64,000 bases of DNA from Rhodoferax aquaticus (GTDB lineage: Bacteria; Pseudomonadota; Gammaproteobacteria; Burkholderiales; Burkholderiaceae_C): assembly GCF_006974105.1 (NCBI RefSeq), contig NZ_CP036282.1, forward strand, positions 496,001-560,000, read 5' to 3'. A program made the translations under genes and the position numbers. This document shows positions 48,509 to 57,762 of the stretch, piece by piece. The notes beneath the pieces were generated by a model. That model was not told where the DNA came from and searched no databases. It saw only the letters and a program-made list of their open reading frames with translations. Each line of letters begins with the position of its first letter. Position 1 is the first letter of the stretch.

Positions 48509-50566
48509 ATGCGTGAACTAAAACTGAAGTACTTCATTGACCTGGTGTCGAACATCCGGGAGAAGGCGGGTGACGATGCCAAGGCGTTGACGCAGGCGCA
48601 AGACAAGATTCAAAAGGCCTTGGGCGAGACGGAAAAGAAGCTGGGCACCTACGAGCGCTTCCTTATGCGCATTGGCGGCGTGCACAACTCCAGCCTGGAC
48701 AAACAGGCGAAGTACTTCTCTCAGATCGCCTTGAGTGCTGCCCGTGCCCAGCAGTCGGTTGAGAAATATGAGCGCGCCTTGAGCGCGGCCAACAAGGGGT
48801 TGCAGGCGGTTACGGGCTTTGGCGCTGGCGTGGTTGGTGCTGGAATGGTGGCAAAGGCCGGGTTTGACAAGCCTATGGACTACGACATGCGCTTGCGATC
48901 TGCAACCGCGACGGCCTACGCCGGGGCCAAGGACATCAATGAGCTGCGCGCCGGGTATGCCCAGGTCAATGCCCTCATCAATGGCACCGTGCGAAACGTG
49001 CGCGGTGCTCGGCGTGACGATGCGCTGGGGGCCTATGAGAAGCTGGTAGGCACCGGGTCATTCTCCAAAGAAGAGAGTGAGAAGCTGCTGCCTTCCATCA
49101 TGCGGACCTCTGTAGCCAGCCGGGCCAGCTCAGATGACCTTGTCCAGGCTGCGGAAAAAATGAAGGTGAACTTTGGTCTGGCGCCAGAGCAAATTGATCT
49201 TGCCCTTGCCAAAGTGATGCGTGCTGGACAGGAGGGTGGATTTGAGATCAAAGACTCGGCGAAGTGGATCGGCCCATTAGCACCCATGTTTAAGGGCTAC
49301 AAAGGCATGGCTGGTGTGGAAGCAATGGTCACCATGTTGCAGCAGGTGCGCTCTACGGCGGGAACCAATGATGAAGCCGCCAACAACCTGCGGAACTTCA
49401 TGCAGAAGATACCTGCCGACTCCACCCGCAAGGACTTTGCCAAGCAAGGCATCGACCTGACAGCTGAGATGGTAAAAGGAGCTGCTGCAGGGAAGACGCC
49501 CGTGGACACGTACATGGCGATGCTTGACCGCGTGATGGCGAAGCAAGACCCGCAGGGCAAGGCGCGAGCTGCGATGGCAGCTGCCGACAAAAGCCTTACG
49601 CCTGAAGAGCGAGCTCAACGCTACTCGGACGTTGCAGACATTTACAAGAGTGCTGGTATCTCCACCATCATCAATGACCTGCAAGAGTTTGGCGGCTATT
49701 CCGGTCTGGCGAAAACACGCGACTACGGCGCAAAGGTGATGGGAGCCGTCCAGGGTGAGACTGGAGGGTCGGTGGCCTTGGGGTATCTGTTCCTGAGTGA
49801 GGGAAGTGGTTCACGTGCAGTTGATCTGGCAAACCGCAAGGACATTGCCGCGAGCGATGCCCTGGAGGGCATTGCAGGACCGCTCAATACCTTAATGGAT
49901 AAGACGGTGGCCCTAAGCGATGAATTCCCCAAGACAACAGCAGCGGCTTACGCCGCAACCGTGGCTTTGGGGGCCTTGGCGGCAGCATCTACTGCTGCAG
50001 CCCTCCTGGGGGGCGGTGGCGTTGCAGGCAAGTTGGGCGGATGGCTTGGTGGCGCAGCAACCCGTATGGGTACGGTGCTGGGGGCTGCAAGAGTTGCTGG
50101 CGGCGCGGGTGTTCGTATGGCGGCAGGGGGTGCAGCCATACCGATAGCCGCTGCCGCTGGCGCCCTAGGCGTTGGCTATGGTGCCGGGACGATCTTGAAC
50201 AAGACCCTCTTGGAGGGGACCTCGTTTAGCAATGGGCTGGGGCGGGGTATGCATCGTGTGGCTTCGTTTTTTGGCAGTGAGGATTCAACTAGGGCGCTAG
50301 CTGCAGAGGATGCGCTGGACAAGATGCTGAATAGCCGCCCACTGGCACGTGTGAATCCGATCAATATCTCCGCGCCTGGTGGAGCTGCAGGTGGCTTAGA
50401 CGTTAGTGGTGGCTTGGGAAGCGGCAGGCTGGATGTAGGCCAAGGGACACTTGGCATTGATGTGCGTGTGACAGATGAGCGTGTTACCGCTGTGCCACGT
50501 GTGCTGCAGCAGCCATCGCTGATCCGCCTCAATCCGGGCGCCACGAATCCAGGAGGGCTGCGCTGA
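48509..50566 (+). CDS. Tail tape measure protein
   Basis: 685 residues. An N-terminal coiled coil (AKALTQAQDKIQKALGETEK) is followed by the TP901-type core (LRSATATAYAGAKDINELRA), and hydrophobic Gly/Ala helices at about 470-560 (GALAAASTAAALLGGGGVAG) that probably reach the host membrane. Sets tail length, here a medium tail of roughly Mu type. One-base overlap with the next gene. Confidence 0.9.
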   Translation: MRELKLKYFIDLVSNIREKAGDDAKALTQAQDKIQKALGETEKKLGTYERFLMRIGGVHNSSLDKQAKYFSQIALSAARAQQSVEKYERALSAANKGLQAVTGFGAGVVGAGMVAKAGFDKPMDYDMRLRSATATAYAGAKDINELRAGYAQVNALINGTVRNVRGARRDDALGAYEKLVGTGSFSKEESEKLLPSIMRTSVASRASSDDLVQAAEKMKVNFGLAPEQIDLALAKVMRAGQEGGFEIKDSAKWIGPLAPMFKGYKGMAGVEAMVTMLQQVRSTAGTNDEAANNLRNFMQKIPADSTRKDFAKQGIDLTAEMVKGAAAGKTPVDTYMAMLDRVMAKQDPQGKARAAMAAADKSLTPEERAQRYSDVADIYKSAGISTIINDLQEFGGYSGLAKTRDYGAKVMGAVQGETGGSVALGYLFLSEGSGSRAVDLANRKDIAASDALEGIAGPLNTLMDKTVALSDEFPKTTAAAYAATVALGALAAASTAAALLGGGGVAGKLGGWLGGAATRMGTVLGAARVAGGAGVRMAAGGAAIPIAAAAGALGVGYGAGTILNKTLLEGTSFSNGLGRGMHRVASFFGSEDSTRALAAEDALDKMLNSRPLARVNPINISAPGGAAGGLDVSGGLGSGRLDVGQGTLGIDVRVTDERVTAVPRVLQQPSLIRLNPGATNPGGLR

Positions 50567-51876
50567 TGCCAGCATGGCTTGATCAATTGCAGCCCGCGAG
50601 TTTCAGAGGCGTCCCGTTTCAGGTTGACTCCATTGAGCACACGGCTGGCGACAACGTGGTAATTCGGGAGTACCCGTTTCAAGACTTGCCAACCGTTTTT
50701 CGCATGGGTGAAGGGGCGGAGGAAATCAAGCTCTCTGCCTACGTGATCGGTGATGACTACTTTGCCCAGCGGGAGCGCTTGCGTGAAGTGCTTACTGGCG
50801 ATGGCGTTCTTATCCATCCGACTGCAGGCACCATGCGCGTGTTTGTGGCGGGCAAGTTCACCATTAAGGAAAACCCGACAGCCGAGGGAGGCATCGCTCG
50901 CTTTGACCTGACCTTTGTTCGGGCAGAGGTGCGACGCTACCCAACTGGAGTGGTCAATACCCAGAAGTCAGCCAGCGACAAGGCTGCAGCCGCAAAGGCA
51001 GCCAGTGTTGATGCGTTTGAAAGTGGGTTTGATTTGTCCAACAAGCCCGGCTGGGCTGCAGATCGCGTTGTAGCTCGCGTGACCGACTCAGTGAGCGTGG
51101 TGTGGGGAAACATGTCCAAGGTCACCAGCGGCCTAGGCGATTTCAGCAACGCGGCGATTGGAAACTACCAGGCGTTGCGGGACGGCCTAAGCAGCCTGGT
51201 ACGCCAGCCACGCCTTTTAGGTAACGCCATGGGGAGCCTGTTCTCCCTGCCTACAGACCTCAGCTCGGCAGCTGCGCGGGACTTTGCAGCTAGCTTTCAA
51301 GGCATGTTTGATATGGGTTCAAAGGTCGCTCGAAGGGACTTTGAAACCTCGGTAATGCCACTGGTAGGTGGCGGACTGGTGATGTATGGCACAGGCAGCT
51401 CAACTGGCTTGGGGCTCGACACTCCAGCTCGCAGACAGCTTGCGGCGTTGAACGACGCTAGCGACCAGTTGGTGGAGAGCATGGCTCTGGCGGGATGGGT
51501 GCAAGCTATTGCTGCGACCGACATGACCAGCTATGACGATGCCTTGGCCCTGCGGGCGACGGTGAATGCACAGGCCACCCGGCTGATGCTGCGATCCAGC
51601 ACTCAAGCGGCCAGTGATGGCTTGCCAGCGTCTTCCTGGCATGACGCCATGATGGCGATGCTGAGTGCGTGCTTGGCCGATATCCGCGACCGCAGCCGTG
51701 ATCTGGCACGCCTCACTACCTATACCCCCGATGGATGGGAACCGGTCTGGCTGGTGAGCTACAAGCTGTTTGGCACCGTGGCTTATGCGGATGAGATTCT
51801 GGATATGAATCCGCACATTACCCACCCGCTTCTCGTGCCTCCTGGCAAGGCGCTGCGTTTGATGAGGCATGACTGA
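50566..51876 (+). CDS. DNA circularisation/gpN-like baseplate protein
   Basis: 436 residues. N-terminal domain (QPASFRGVPFQVDSIEHTAG ... VVIREYPFQDLPTVFRMGEG) is the DNA circularisation N domain of Mu gpN. The C-terminus ends in a LysM-like block (DEILDMNPHITHPLLVPPGK). It lies between tape measure and gpP as in Mu. Overlaps the next start by one base. Confidence 0.88.
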   Translation: MPAWLDQLQPASFRGVPFQVDSIEHTAGDNVVIREYPFQDLPTVFRMGEGAEEIKLSAYVIGDDYFAQRERLREVLTGDGVLIHPTAGTMRVFVAGKFTIKENPTAEGGIARFDLTFVRAEVRRYPTGVVNTQKSASDKAAAAKAASVDAFESGFDLSNKPGWAADRVVARVTDSVSVVWGNMSKVTSGLGDFSNAAIGNYQALRDGLSSLVRQPRLLGNAMGSLFSLPTDLSSAAARDFAASFQGMFDMGSKVARRDFETSVMPLVGGGLVMYGTGSSTGLGLDTPARRQLAALNDASDQLVESMALAGWVQAIAATDMTSYDDALALRATVNAQATRLMLRSSTQAASDGLPASSWHDAMMAMLSACLADIRDRSRDLARLTTYTPDGWEPVWLVSYKLFGTVAYADEILDMNPHITHPLLVPPGKALRLMRHD

Positions 51877-52991
51877 TGTTTGCGCAATACACACGCGACC
51901 AGGCCAAGATCACGGTGATCGTGAACGGCAAGACCTATGAGGGCTGGCTGCAGAGCGAGGTAGACAGAAATCTGGAAGCGTTGGCGGGGACGTTCTCCAT
52001 TCCGGTGACCTTGATTCCCGGAAACCCTCCGGAAATCAAGCGCCAGGACAAAGTGGAAGTGCGTATTGGCGACCGTACCGTGATTACTGGTTTCGTCCTG
52101 GCAGCCGAGCCGTTTTATCGGCGTGGTGAGTGCGGTATGCGCATCATGGGCCGCGACAGGACTGGCGACCTGGTGAACTGCTCCGCGATCTACAAGGGCG
52201 GCCAGTGGCGCAATGTGAAGGTGGACCGGATCATCAAGGACATCATCACGCCTTTTGGCCTGGACCTGGTGGTGGAGGCCGAGCTGGGCGACGTGGTGAA
52301 GGACTTCAAGCTAGGGCATGGTGAGACGGCGCTTGACGCGGTATCGCGAGCAGCAAGGTTGCGGGGCGTCCTAATCACGCGCGACGATGCTGGACGTGTG
52401 CTGCTTACAAAGGCTGGCAAAAACCGTTTCAAGGGCGCCATCGTACGTGGGCAGAACGTGATTTCCATGGAATCGGTGGGCAGTGATGAGCAGCGGCACA
52501 GCCAGTACTTCGTTTTTGGCCAATCAAGCACAGTGGCAGACTTTGACCAGGCTCGGGGTTTGAAGGCGACTGCCAAGGATGCAGAGATTGAGCGCTATCT
52601 ACCCTTGGTGATCAATGCCGATGGCAACACCACACAGGCGGAGCTGCAAACACTGGCCGAGCACACTGCACGGGTTCGCCGTGGGCACTCCATGGGGTTC
52701 CGCTACACGGTCGAGGGTTGGACGTTTCAGGGCGAGCCGTGGCCCCTAAATCAGCGTGTGCCCATCTATGACGATGTTGCTGGCCTGGACGGCACGGAAT
52801 GGCTGATTTGCGGTGTGAAGCAGACCTGTGACCTCAAGGAAGGCGATGTGACCGAGTTGCTGGTGCGGCCGGTGGAGGCCTACGACACTGCCCCGCTCAA
52901 AAGCAAGGTGAAGCGCCGCAATTGGGGCAACAAGGGCAACACGACCAACCACCCGCGCAGCAAGGTGGACGGCGCAGAGGGGGCGTATTGA
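51876..52991 (+). CDS. Baseplate hub protein (Mu gpP/gp44-like)
   Basis: 371 residues. Blocks KITVIVNGKTYEGWLQSEVD, MGRDRTGDLVNCSAIYKGGQ and QRVPIYDDVAGLDGTEWLI are those of Mu gp44, the trimeric hub resembling T4 gp27. The end is basic and Asn-rich. One-base overlap with the spike gene. Confidence 0.9.
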   Translation: MFAQYTRDQAKITVIVNGKTYEGWLQSEVDRNLEALAGTFSIPVTLIPGNPPEIKRQDKVEVRIGDRTVITGFVLAAEPFYRRGECGMRIMGRDRTGDLVNCSAIYKGGQWRNVKVDRIIKDIITPFGLDLVVEAELGDVVKDFKLGHGETALDAVSRAARLRGVLITRDDAGRVLLTKAGKNRFKGAIVRGQNVISMESVGSDEQRHSQYFVFGQSSTVADFDQARGLKATAKDAEIERYLPLVINADGNTTQAELQTLAEHTARVRRGHSMGFRYTVEGWTFQGEPWPLNQRVPIYDDVAGLDGTEWLICGVKQTCDLKEGDVTELLVRPVEAYDTAPLKSKVKRRNWGNKGNTTNHPRSKVDGAEGAY

Positions 52992-53479
52992 TGTTTGCAA
53001 ACCTGATGCGCTGGGTGCGTGTGCGTGGGCTTACCGAGGGCAGGTTCCAGAGCGGCCGGGAAGAAGGGTTGCCCAACGAGGGTCGAGACGGCGCCCAACG
53101 GCCGCAGGACTATGGCTTCGCTGCCAACCCGGTCAGCGGAGAAGGCTTGAAGCTGGAAATCGGTGGACATACCGTCATCATCCGGCTTGATCGGATTGCG
53201 GAGCGTCCCCAGTTGCCCGCCTACGAGGTGGCGGTGTGGCACAAGGAGGGCCACATGGTCCGCTTGCGGGCCGGGCGCATTGCGCAGGTGGACTGCGATC
53301 AGTTCATCGTGAATGCAAGCACAGGCGTGGCACTGAACACGCCCATGGTGACGGCCAGTCAGGGCATTACCTCGCAAACTGCCGCCGCCGCTACAAGCTT
53401 GAAGGTTGCTGGCAAGGAAGTGCTTGGCCACAGCCACGGCAGCGTTCAAACAGGCTCTGGAAGCACTGCCGCCTTCTGA
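52991..53479 (+). CDS. Baseplate spike protein (Mu gp45-like)
   Basis: 162 residues from the ATG at 52991. An N-terminal OB-like domain (RIAERPQLPAYEVAVWHKEG) is followed by a repeat-rich beta-helix tip ending in GKEVLGHSHGSVQTGSGSTA. The HxH of the tip binds iron in Mu gp45, which sharpens the membrane-piercing spike. Full length. Confidence 0.88.
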   Translation: MFANLMRWVRVRGLTEGRFQSGREEGLPNEGRDGAQRPQDYGFAANPVSGEGLKLEIGGHTVIIRLDRIAERPQLPAYEVAVWHKEGHMVRLRAGRIAQVDCDQFIVNASTGVALNTPMVTASQGITSQTAAAATSLKVAGKEVLGHSHGSVQTGSGSTAAF

Positions 53480-53485
53480 TGCTTT

Positions 53486-53531
53486 GGTGAAGTGTTTCAC
53501 CATGACCGATTGACGCCGGTTTAAGACACTG
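53486..53531 (+). promoter_or_regulatory. Late promoter element, site 4 (baseplate-fibre operon)
   Basis: Palindrome GGTGAAGTGTTTCACC (53486-53501), then ATGACCGAT and AGACACTG (53524-53531). The gp46 ATG is at 53537, 35 nt after the palindrome, without a ribosome site. No terminator is seen before it, so it adds to read-through from site 3. Confidence 0.78.
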
Positions 53532-53536
53532 GCCGC

Positions 53537-54127
53537 ATGTTTGATGTGGCCACACGACCCCAGCCCAATACCGTAGACGCCGCGAGCGTCTTTGGAATGC
53601 CGTTTGACTGGCGTTTGGTGACGCCTGGCCCTGCGGTGACCTACCCTTGGAAAGACTTCGTGCAGCCCAATGGGGTGCCGGTTGTCTACGCCGATGTTCT
53701 GGCGACCTACTCGGTGGAGCTGGAGGACACGCTGCAGACGGCAGTGATCCTTTCCCTGTTTACAGATCGGCGCGCTGGCATCGATGACAAGCTACCCCAA
53801 GGTGAAACGGATCGCCGTGGCTGGGTGGGCGATGAGTTCACGACAGACGACTTTGATTCTCGCCCCGACCCTTGGGGCTCCCTGCTCTGGACTTGCTACG
53901 GAGGCAAGAGCAGCCAGGAGCTTCTGGAGCGTGCCCGCTTTGCTGCGGCAGAGGCTCTGGACTGGATGTTGCGTGATGGCATTGCAAGCCGGGTGAGTGT
54001 GATCGCGCAGTGGGTAGGCGAGCGCCAAGACCGCTTAGCGGTGCGCCCCTCCATCTACAAGCCTGGTCAAGTAGCCCCGGTCTATGACGTGCTGTGGGGC
54101 ACCAGCGTCAAGAGGTTCATCCAATGA
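53537..54127 (+). CDS. Baseplate wedge protein (Mu gp46-like)
   Basis: 196 residues. Blocks TAVILSLFTDRRAGIDDKLP, RRGWVGDEF and GSLLWTCYGGKSSQELLERA are typical gp46 patterns. In Mu it makes the baseplate with gp45, 47 and 48. ATGA overlap with gp47. Confidence 0.88.
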   Translation: MFDVATRPQPNTVDAASVFGMPFDWRLVTPGPAVTYPWKDFVQPNGVPVVYADVLATYSVELEDTLQTAVILSLFTDRRAGIDDKLPQGETDRRGWVGDEFTTDDFDSRPDPWGSLLWTCYGGKSSQELLERARFAAAEALDWMLRDGIASRVSVIAQWVGERQDRLAVRPSIYKPGQVAPVYDVLWGTSVKRFIQ

Positions 54128-55260
54128 GCACCACGCCACTGGGTACGCCCATTCCTTCCATTGATGAGCTGCGGGCCAATTCTGAGCGGCTCATTCAGCA
54201 ATCGCTTGCACAGGCGCAGCAAACCGGAGCGCCGAAGAACGACATGAGCCCGGCCGATCTGGACTTGGCACGGTCCAATTCCAAAGCGCTGTCAGTTGTT
54301 CTGGGCATGGCGCTTCACGCGGCTTACCGTTACCTGCGGGACTTCATTGCACGTCAAGCCATCCCAATCAAGTCAACTGGCGAATTCCTGGCTGGATGGC
54401 TGGCGACTTACGGAATGGCCTTTAAGCCCGCCGCTGCTGCAAGCGGCAATGTCACCGGCACAGGTGTGGCGGCAACCTTGTTGCAGGCAGGAACGCTCTT
54501 GCAGACGACCGATGGCCGCCAGTACTCGGTGGCTGCTGATGTTGCTGTGGGTGCGGGTGGCACAGTGACTGCAACCGTGACGGCCTTGGTGGCGGGCGCT
54601 GCAGGCAACTTGAGCGGCGGCTCTGCATTGACCTTGGTATCCACGGTAGTGGGAATTGACGCTGGCTTCACTGCTGCCATGCCCAATGGCATCACGGGCG
54701 GCGCTGACGAGGAAACGGAAGCGCAGGCCATCTACAGGCTGCAACAGCGGCTATCCAACGAGCCTATGGGTGGGAGCCCTGCCGACTATGCCCGCTGGGC
54801 TATGCAGGTGGCTGGAATCACGCGTGCCTGGGGTGTCCGCAACCCGTCAGGGGCCACTACGGCGGGTGTGATCATCATGGCGGATGGCAATATTTCGCCT
54901 GGATTGCCCACTGTGGGGCAACAGCAGCTGGTGAGTGACTACATCCGCGATCCCAAGCGCGGCCCCCCGGATGAGCTGTTTGTGATCATTCCCACCCCTG
55001 TGACCATCAATGTAACGGTGAATGTGTCACCGGACACTGCAGCGATCCGCGCGGCCGTGGTACTGGCGCTCAAAGACCTTTTCTTTAGGGAAGCTGTGCC
55101 AGGTGGCTCAATTCCTCACAGTCATCTAAAGGAAGTGATCAGCGGCGTGACGGGTGAGTACAACCACACCATCTCAGCCCCCGCCTTGACGGAAGGTGGC
55201 GTGTTTACGGTTGGCACCTACAACAGCCTTTTAGTGCTGGGCACGGTGACCTTTGTCTGA
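54124..55260 (+). CDS. Baseplate J-like protein (Mu gp47-like)
   Basis: 378 residues from the ATG at 54124. Blocks FIARQAIPIKSTGEFLAGWL, ADEETEAQAIYRLQQRLSNE-type, GGSPADYARWAMQVAGITRA and GSIPHSHLKEVISGVTGEYN are baseplate J features. Full length. Confidence 0.92.
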   Translation: MSTTPLGTPIPSIDELRANSERLIQQSLAQAQQTGAPKNDMSPADLDLARSNSKALSVVLGMALHAAYRYLRDFIARQAIPIKSTGEFLAGWLATYGMAFKPAAAASGNVTGTGVAATLLQAGTLLQTTDGRQYSVAADVAVGAGGTVTATVTALVAGAAGNLSGGSALTLVSTVVGIDAGFTAAMPNGITGGADEETEAQAIYRLQQRLSNEPMGGSPADYARWAMQVAGITRAWGVRNPSGATTAGVIIMADGNISPGLPTVGQQQLVSDYIRDPKRGPPDELFVIIPTPVTINVTVNVSPDTAAIRAAVVLALKDLFFREAVPGGSIPHSHLKEVISGVTGEYNHTISAPALTEGGVFTVGTYNSLLVLGTVTFV

Positions 55261-55265
55261 CGGCC

Positions 55266-55859
55266 ATGGATAAGTTTTGGCAAGCCCTTGTCGCCCTGCT
55301 GCCGAACGGCTTTGCATGGCCGCGCAACCCTGCGTCTACCTTGATGCGCGTGATGCGCGGTATTGCCGCCAGCTTCTACGAGCACCACGAGTTCGCCCGT
55401 CTGACAGCCAACCGGTGGCAGCCACACCAGGCCGTTACGCGTTTGGCTGAGTGGGAGGAAGCAGCTGGCTTGCCGGATGCCTGCTTTGGGCTCAATCAGG
55501 ACGATGCAACCAGACGCAAGCTTTTATTGGGTCGTTTGAGGGGTCCAGTGCTGGAGTACTTGGATTCCAGCCCGGCCAGTCCTGGAGCGCTGATCGCAAT
55601 CTGTGCCTGGTTGGGATATCCGTTGGTGACCGTTGTCTACAACACACCGTTTCGATGCGGAATGCGTTGTGGACGCCGACTGGGGAGATTGGATGGGAAG
55701 TTGTGGATCACCGTGACCGTTCAATCGACCCGTTTTCGGGTTGGCAAATCCAGGGTGGGGCAAAGGCTGCTCAGCGGGACGCTGAATGGCAGCGAGCTGG
55801 CTTGTTACCTGAACCGTGTTGTGCCTGCTAGGTACAGCGTCAACGTAATTTTTGTTTGA
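55266..55859 (+). CDS. Baseplate protein gp48-like (DUF2313/tail protein I)
   Basis: 197 residues. Start ALVALLPNGFAWPRNPASTL and blocks EWEEAAGLPDACFGL and RRKLLLGRLRGP are DUF2313 patterns. It links the fibre to the baseplate. Five-base gap after gp47. Confidence 0.88.
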   Translation: MDKFWQALVALLPNGFAWPRNPASTLMRVMRGIAASFYEHHEFARLTANRWQPHQAVTRLAEWEEAAGLPDACFGLNQDDATRRKLLLGRLRGPVLEYLDSSPASPGALIAICAWLGYPLVTVVYNTPFRCGMRCGRRLGRLDGKLWITVTVQSTRFRVGKSRVGQRLLSGTLNGSELACYLNRVVPARYSVNVIFV

Positions 55860-55867
55860 GGTGAAAA

Positions 55868-56845
55868 ATGGACTACACCAGCAGTGATGCTTATGCGACG
55901 GATGCCGGTACCGGACAGCGTCTACACCAGGACACAGCCGCCGTTACTACGGCGGTTAGTGCACAGGACGCAAATGGCTTGATCTGGGAGCTATTGGCTC
56001 TTATCAAAGCAGGCGGCATTGCCCCGGCTGCTTTTGATAAAAGCAATCCTGCAACCTACACGCAGGTGGCACAGGCTATCCAGTCGGGGAAACTGTTCTC
56101 TGCTGCTGCAGCTGGTACGGCCGATGCCATCACGGCCGTCTTTACGCCGGACATCACGGTCTTGAGAGATGGCATGGCCTTATACGTACGTGGTGCTCTG
56201 GCGAATGCGACCACCGCGCCAACCTTCACGCCTAAAGCGGGGACTGTTGCAGCAAAGGCAATTGTCAAGGGTGCAGGAGCTGCCTTGGCAGCAGGTGATA
56301 TTGCAGGTGCCGGTCATTGGATTGAGCTGCAGTACGACCTGACACTGGATAAATGGGTGCTGCTGAATCCGGCTACTGGAATATCCGCTGGTTCAGGCCA
56401 GCAAGCAGGTGAAGTTTGCTTCTTTGCTAGAAATACAGCGCCTTCGGGATTCTTGAAGGCCAATGGCGCATTAGTTTCACGAACTACCTATGCCACTCTA
56501 TTTGCTGCAATCGGAACCACATTCGGGGTTGGTGATGGCAGTACTACCTTTGGTCTGCCCGACATGCGCGGCGAGTTCTTGCGGGCCTGGGACGACGCTC
56601 GTGGAGTTGATGTATCCCGAGTGTTTGGTTCAGGTCAGCTCGACGCAATGCAAGGCCACTTGCACAGCATTTCAAACCTTGTAGGAAGCAACTCTCCAAA
56701 CATTGGTTTGGGTGGAGGAAACAACTCGCCACCAGGTGCATTCAGTACCGGCAGCCCCACTACAGACGGTACTAATGGCACGCCACGTGTAGCCTCAGAA
56801 AACCGCCCCCGCAATATTGCCTTGCTGGCCTGCATTAAATTTTGA
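55868..56845 (+). CDS. Tail fibre with collar domain
   Basis: 325 residues. The N-terminal part (about 1-180) attaches to the baseplate. A tail collar domain (SGFLKANGALVSRTTYATLF, VGDGSTTFGLPDMRGEFLRA) leads to a receptor-binding tip with HLHSISN and a closing ENRPRNIALLACIKF. This protein probably sets host range. It is short for a Mu fibre. Confidence 0.85.
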   Translation: MDYTSSDAYATDAGTGQRLHQDTAAVTTAVSAQDANGLIWELLALIKAGGIAPAAFDKSNPATYTQVAQAIQSGKLFSAAAAGTADAITAVFTPDITVLRDGMALYVRGALANATTAPTFTPKAGTVAAKAIVKGAGAALAAGDIAGAGHWIELQYDLTLDKWVLLNPATGISAGSGQQAGEVCFFARNTAPSGFLKANGALVSRTTYATLFAAIGTTFGVGDGSTTFGLPDMRGEFLRAWDDARGVDVSRVFGSGQLDAMQGHLHSISNLVGSNSPNIGLGGGNNSPPGAFSTGSPTTDGTNGTPRVASENRPRNIALLACIKF

Positions 56846-56853
56846 GGTGACAT

Positions 56854-57366
56854 ATGAAGACTGTTTATGCATTCAATCCAATTACGCGCCTCTATCAGGG
56901 TGAGGTGCAACTGGGCGAAGGTGACCTATCGCCACTTGAACCAGGCGTTTTCTTGATCCCAGCTGGGTGTGTGGAGGTCGTACCACCAAGCCATGATCAA
57001 TCAGAGTTTCTTGAGTGGGGTGATGGTGCGTGGGTTGTGAAGAAGATTCCAGAACCTATCCAAGAGCCAGCGGAAGCGCCGCTTACTCAGGAGCAACTGC
57101 TGGCCCGATTCACTGCCGCCATTCAATCGCGTCTGGATGGGTTGGCGCGCTCTAGACACTACGACAACATTTTGAGCGCCTGTTCTTATGCGGCCAGCGC
57201 AGTAGCCAAATTCAAAGCAGAGGGGCAGGCCTGCGTGAATTTGCGGGATTCCACCTGGGCAGCAGCATATGCAATCCTGGAACAGGTCAATTCCGGACAG
57301 CGACCTCTCCCAGACGACCTGGCCGACATCGAAGCCGATCTGCCCGCCCTGGAGTGGCCGCAATGA
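56854..57366 (+). CDS. Tail fibre assembly protein (DUF4376-like)
   Basis: 170 residues. Start MKTVYAFNPITRLYQGEVQL is the fibre-assembly N-terminus. The C-terminal half (SRHYDNILSACSYAASAVAK, LRDSTWAAAYAILEQVNSGQ) is DUF4376. It acts as a chaperone for the fibre gene just before it. Confidence 0.86.
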   Translation: MKTVYAFNPITRLYQGEVQLGEGDLSPLEPGVFLIPAGCVEVVPPSHDQSEFLEWGDGAWVVKKIPEPIQEPAEAPLTQEQLLARFTAAIQSRLDGLARSRHYDNILSACSYAASAVAKFKAEGQACVNLRDSTWAAAYAILEQVNSGQRPLPDDLADIEADLPALEWPQ

Positions 57367-57737
57367 GCGCCCATTTAGTCGCGCTGGCTGCCCTGGGGTG
57401 GGTGCTGGCATATCTGTACGGCTTTTGGCTGCTCTACGTCCTGATCATGGGCTTCTATCGAGCCTATCTAAGCAAGCGCCTGACCAAGCCCGCCTTGGTG
57501 CTGGCGTCACCCGCCCTGATAGTTGGCTACCTGGTGGACCTGATCGCCAACTGGACGCTCGCCACAGCGTGGTTCTTGGAGTTCCCCAAGCGACCGCTGG
57601 AGCTGGTGACAGATCGACTTTCCCGCTACATCGGCCTGCAGGAAGACTGCTGGCACAAGGAACACGCGGTATGGGTTTGCCAGAACCTGCTGGACTACTT
57701 TGACCCCCACGACAAGCACTGCGTGAGCGAGTCTTAA
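57363..57737 (+). CDS. Small membrane protein of the late region
   Basis: 124 residues from the ATG at 57363 (ATGA overlap). Two hydrophobic segments (LVALAALGWVLAYLYGFWLL, LVLASPALIVGYLVDLIANW), then a soluble tail with two cysteines. No family recognised. It could alter the host envelope or exclude other phages, but this is a guess. Confidence 0.6.
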   Translation: MSAHLVALAALGWVLAYLYGFWLLYVLIMGFYRAYLSKRLTKPALVLASPALIVGYLVDLIANWTLATAWFLEFPKRPLELVTDRLSRYIGLQEDCWHKEHAVWVCQNLLDYFDPHDKHCVSES

Positions 57738-57762
57738 ACAATTTTCAACCCTGGAGAAAACT

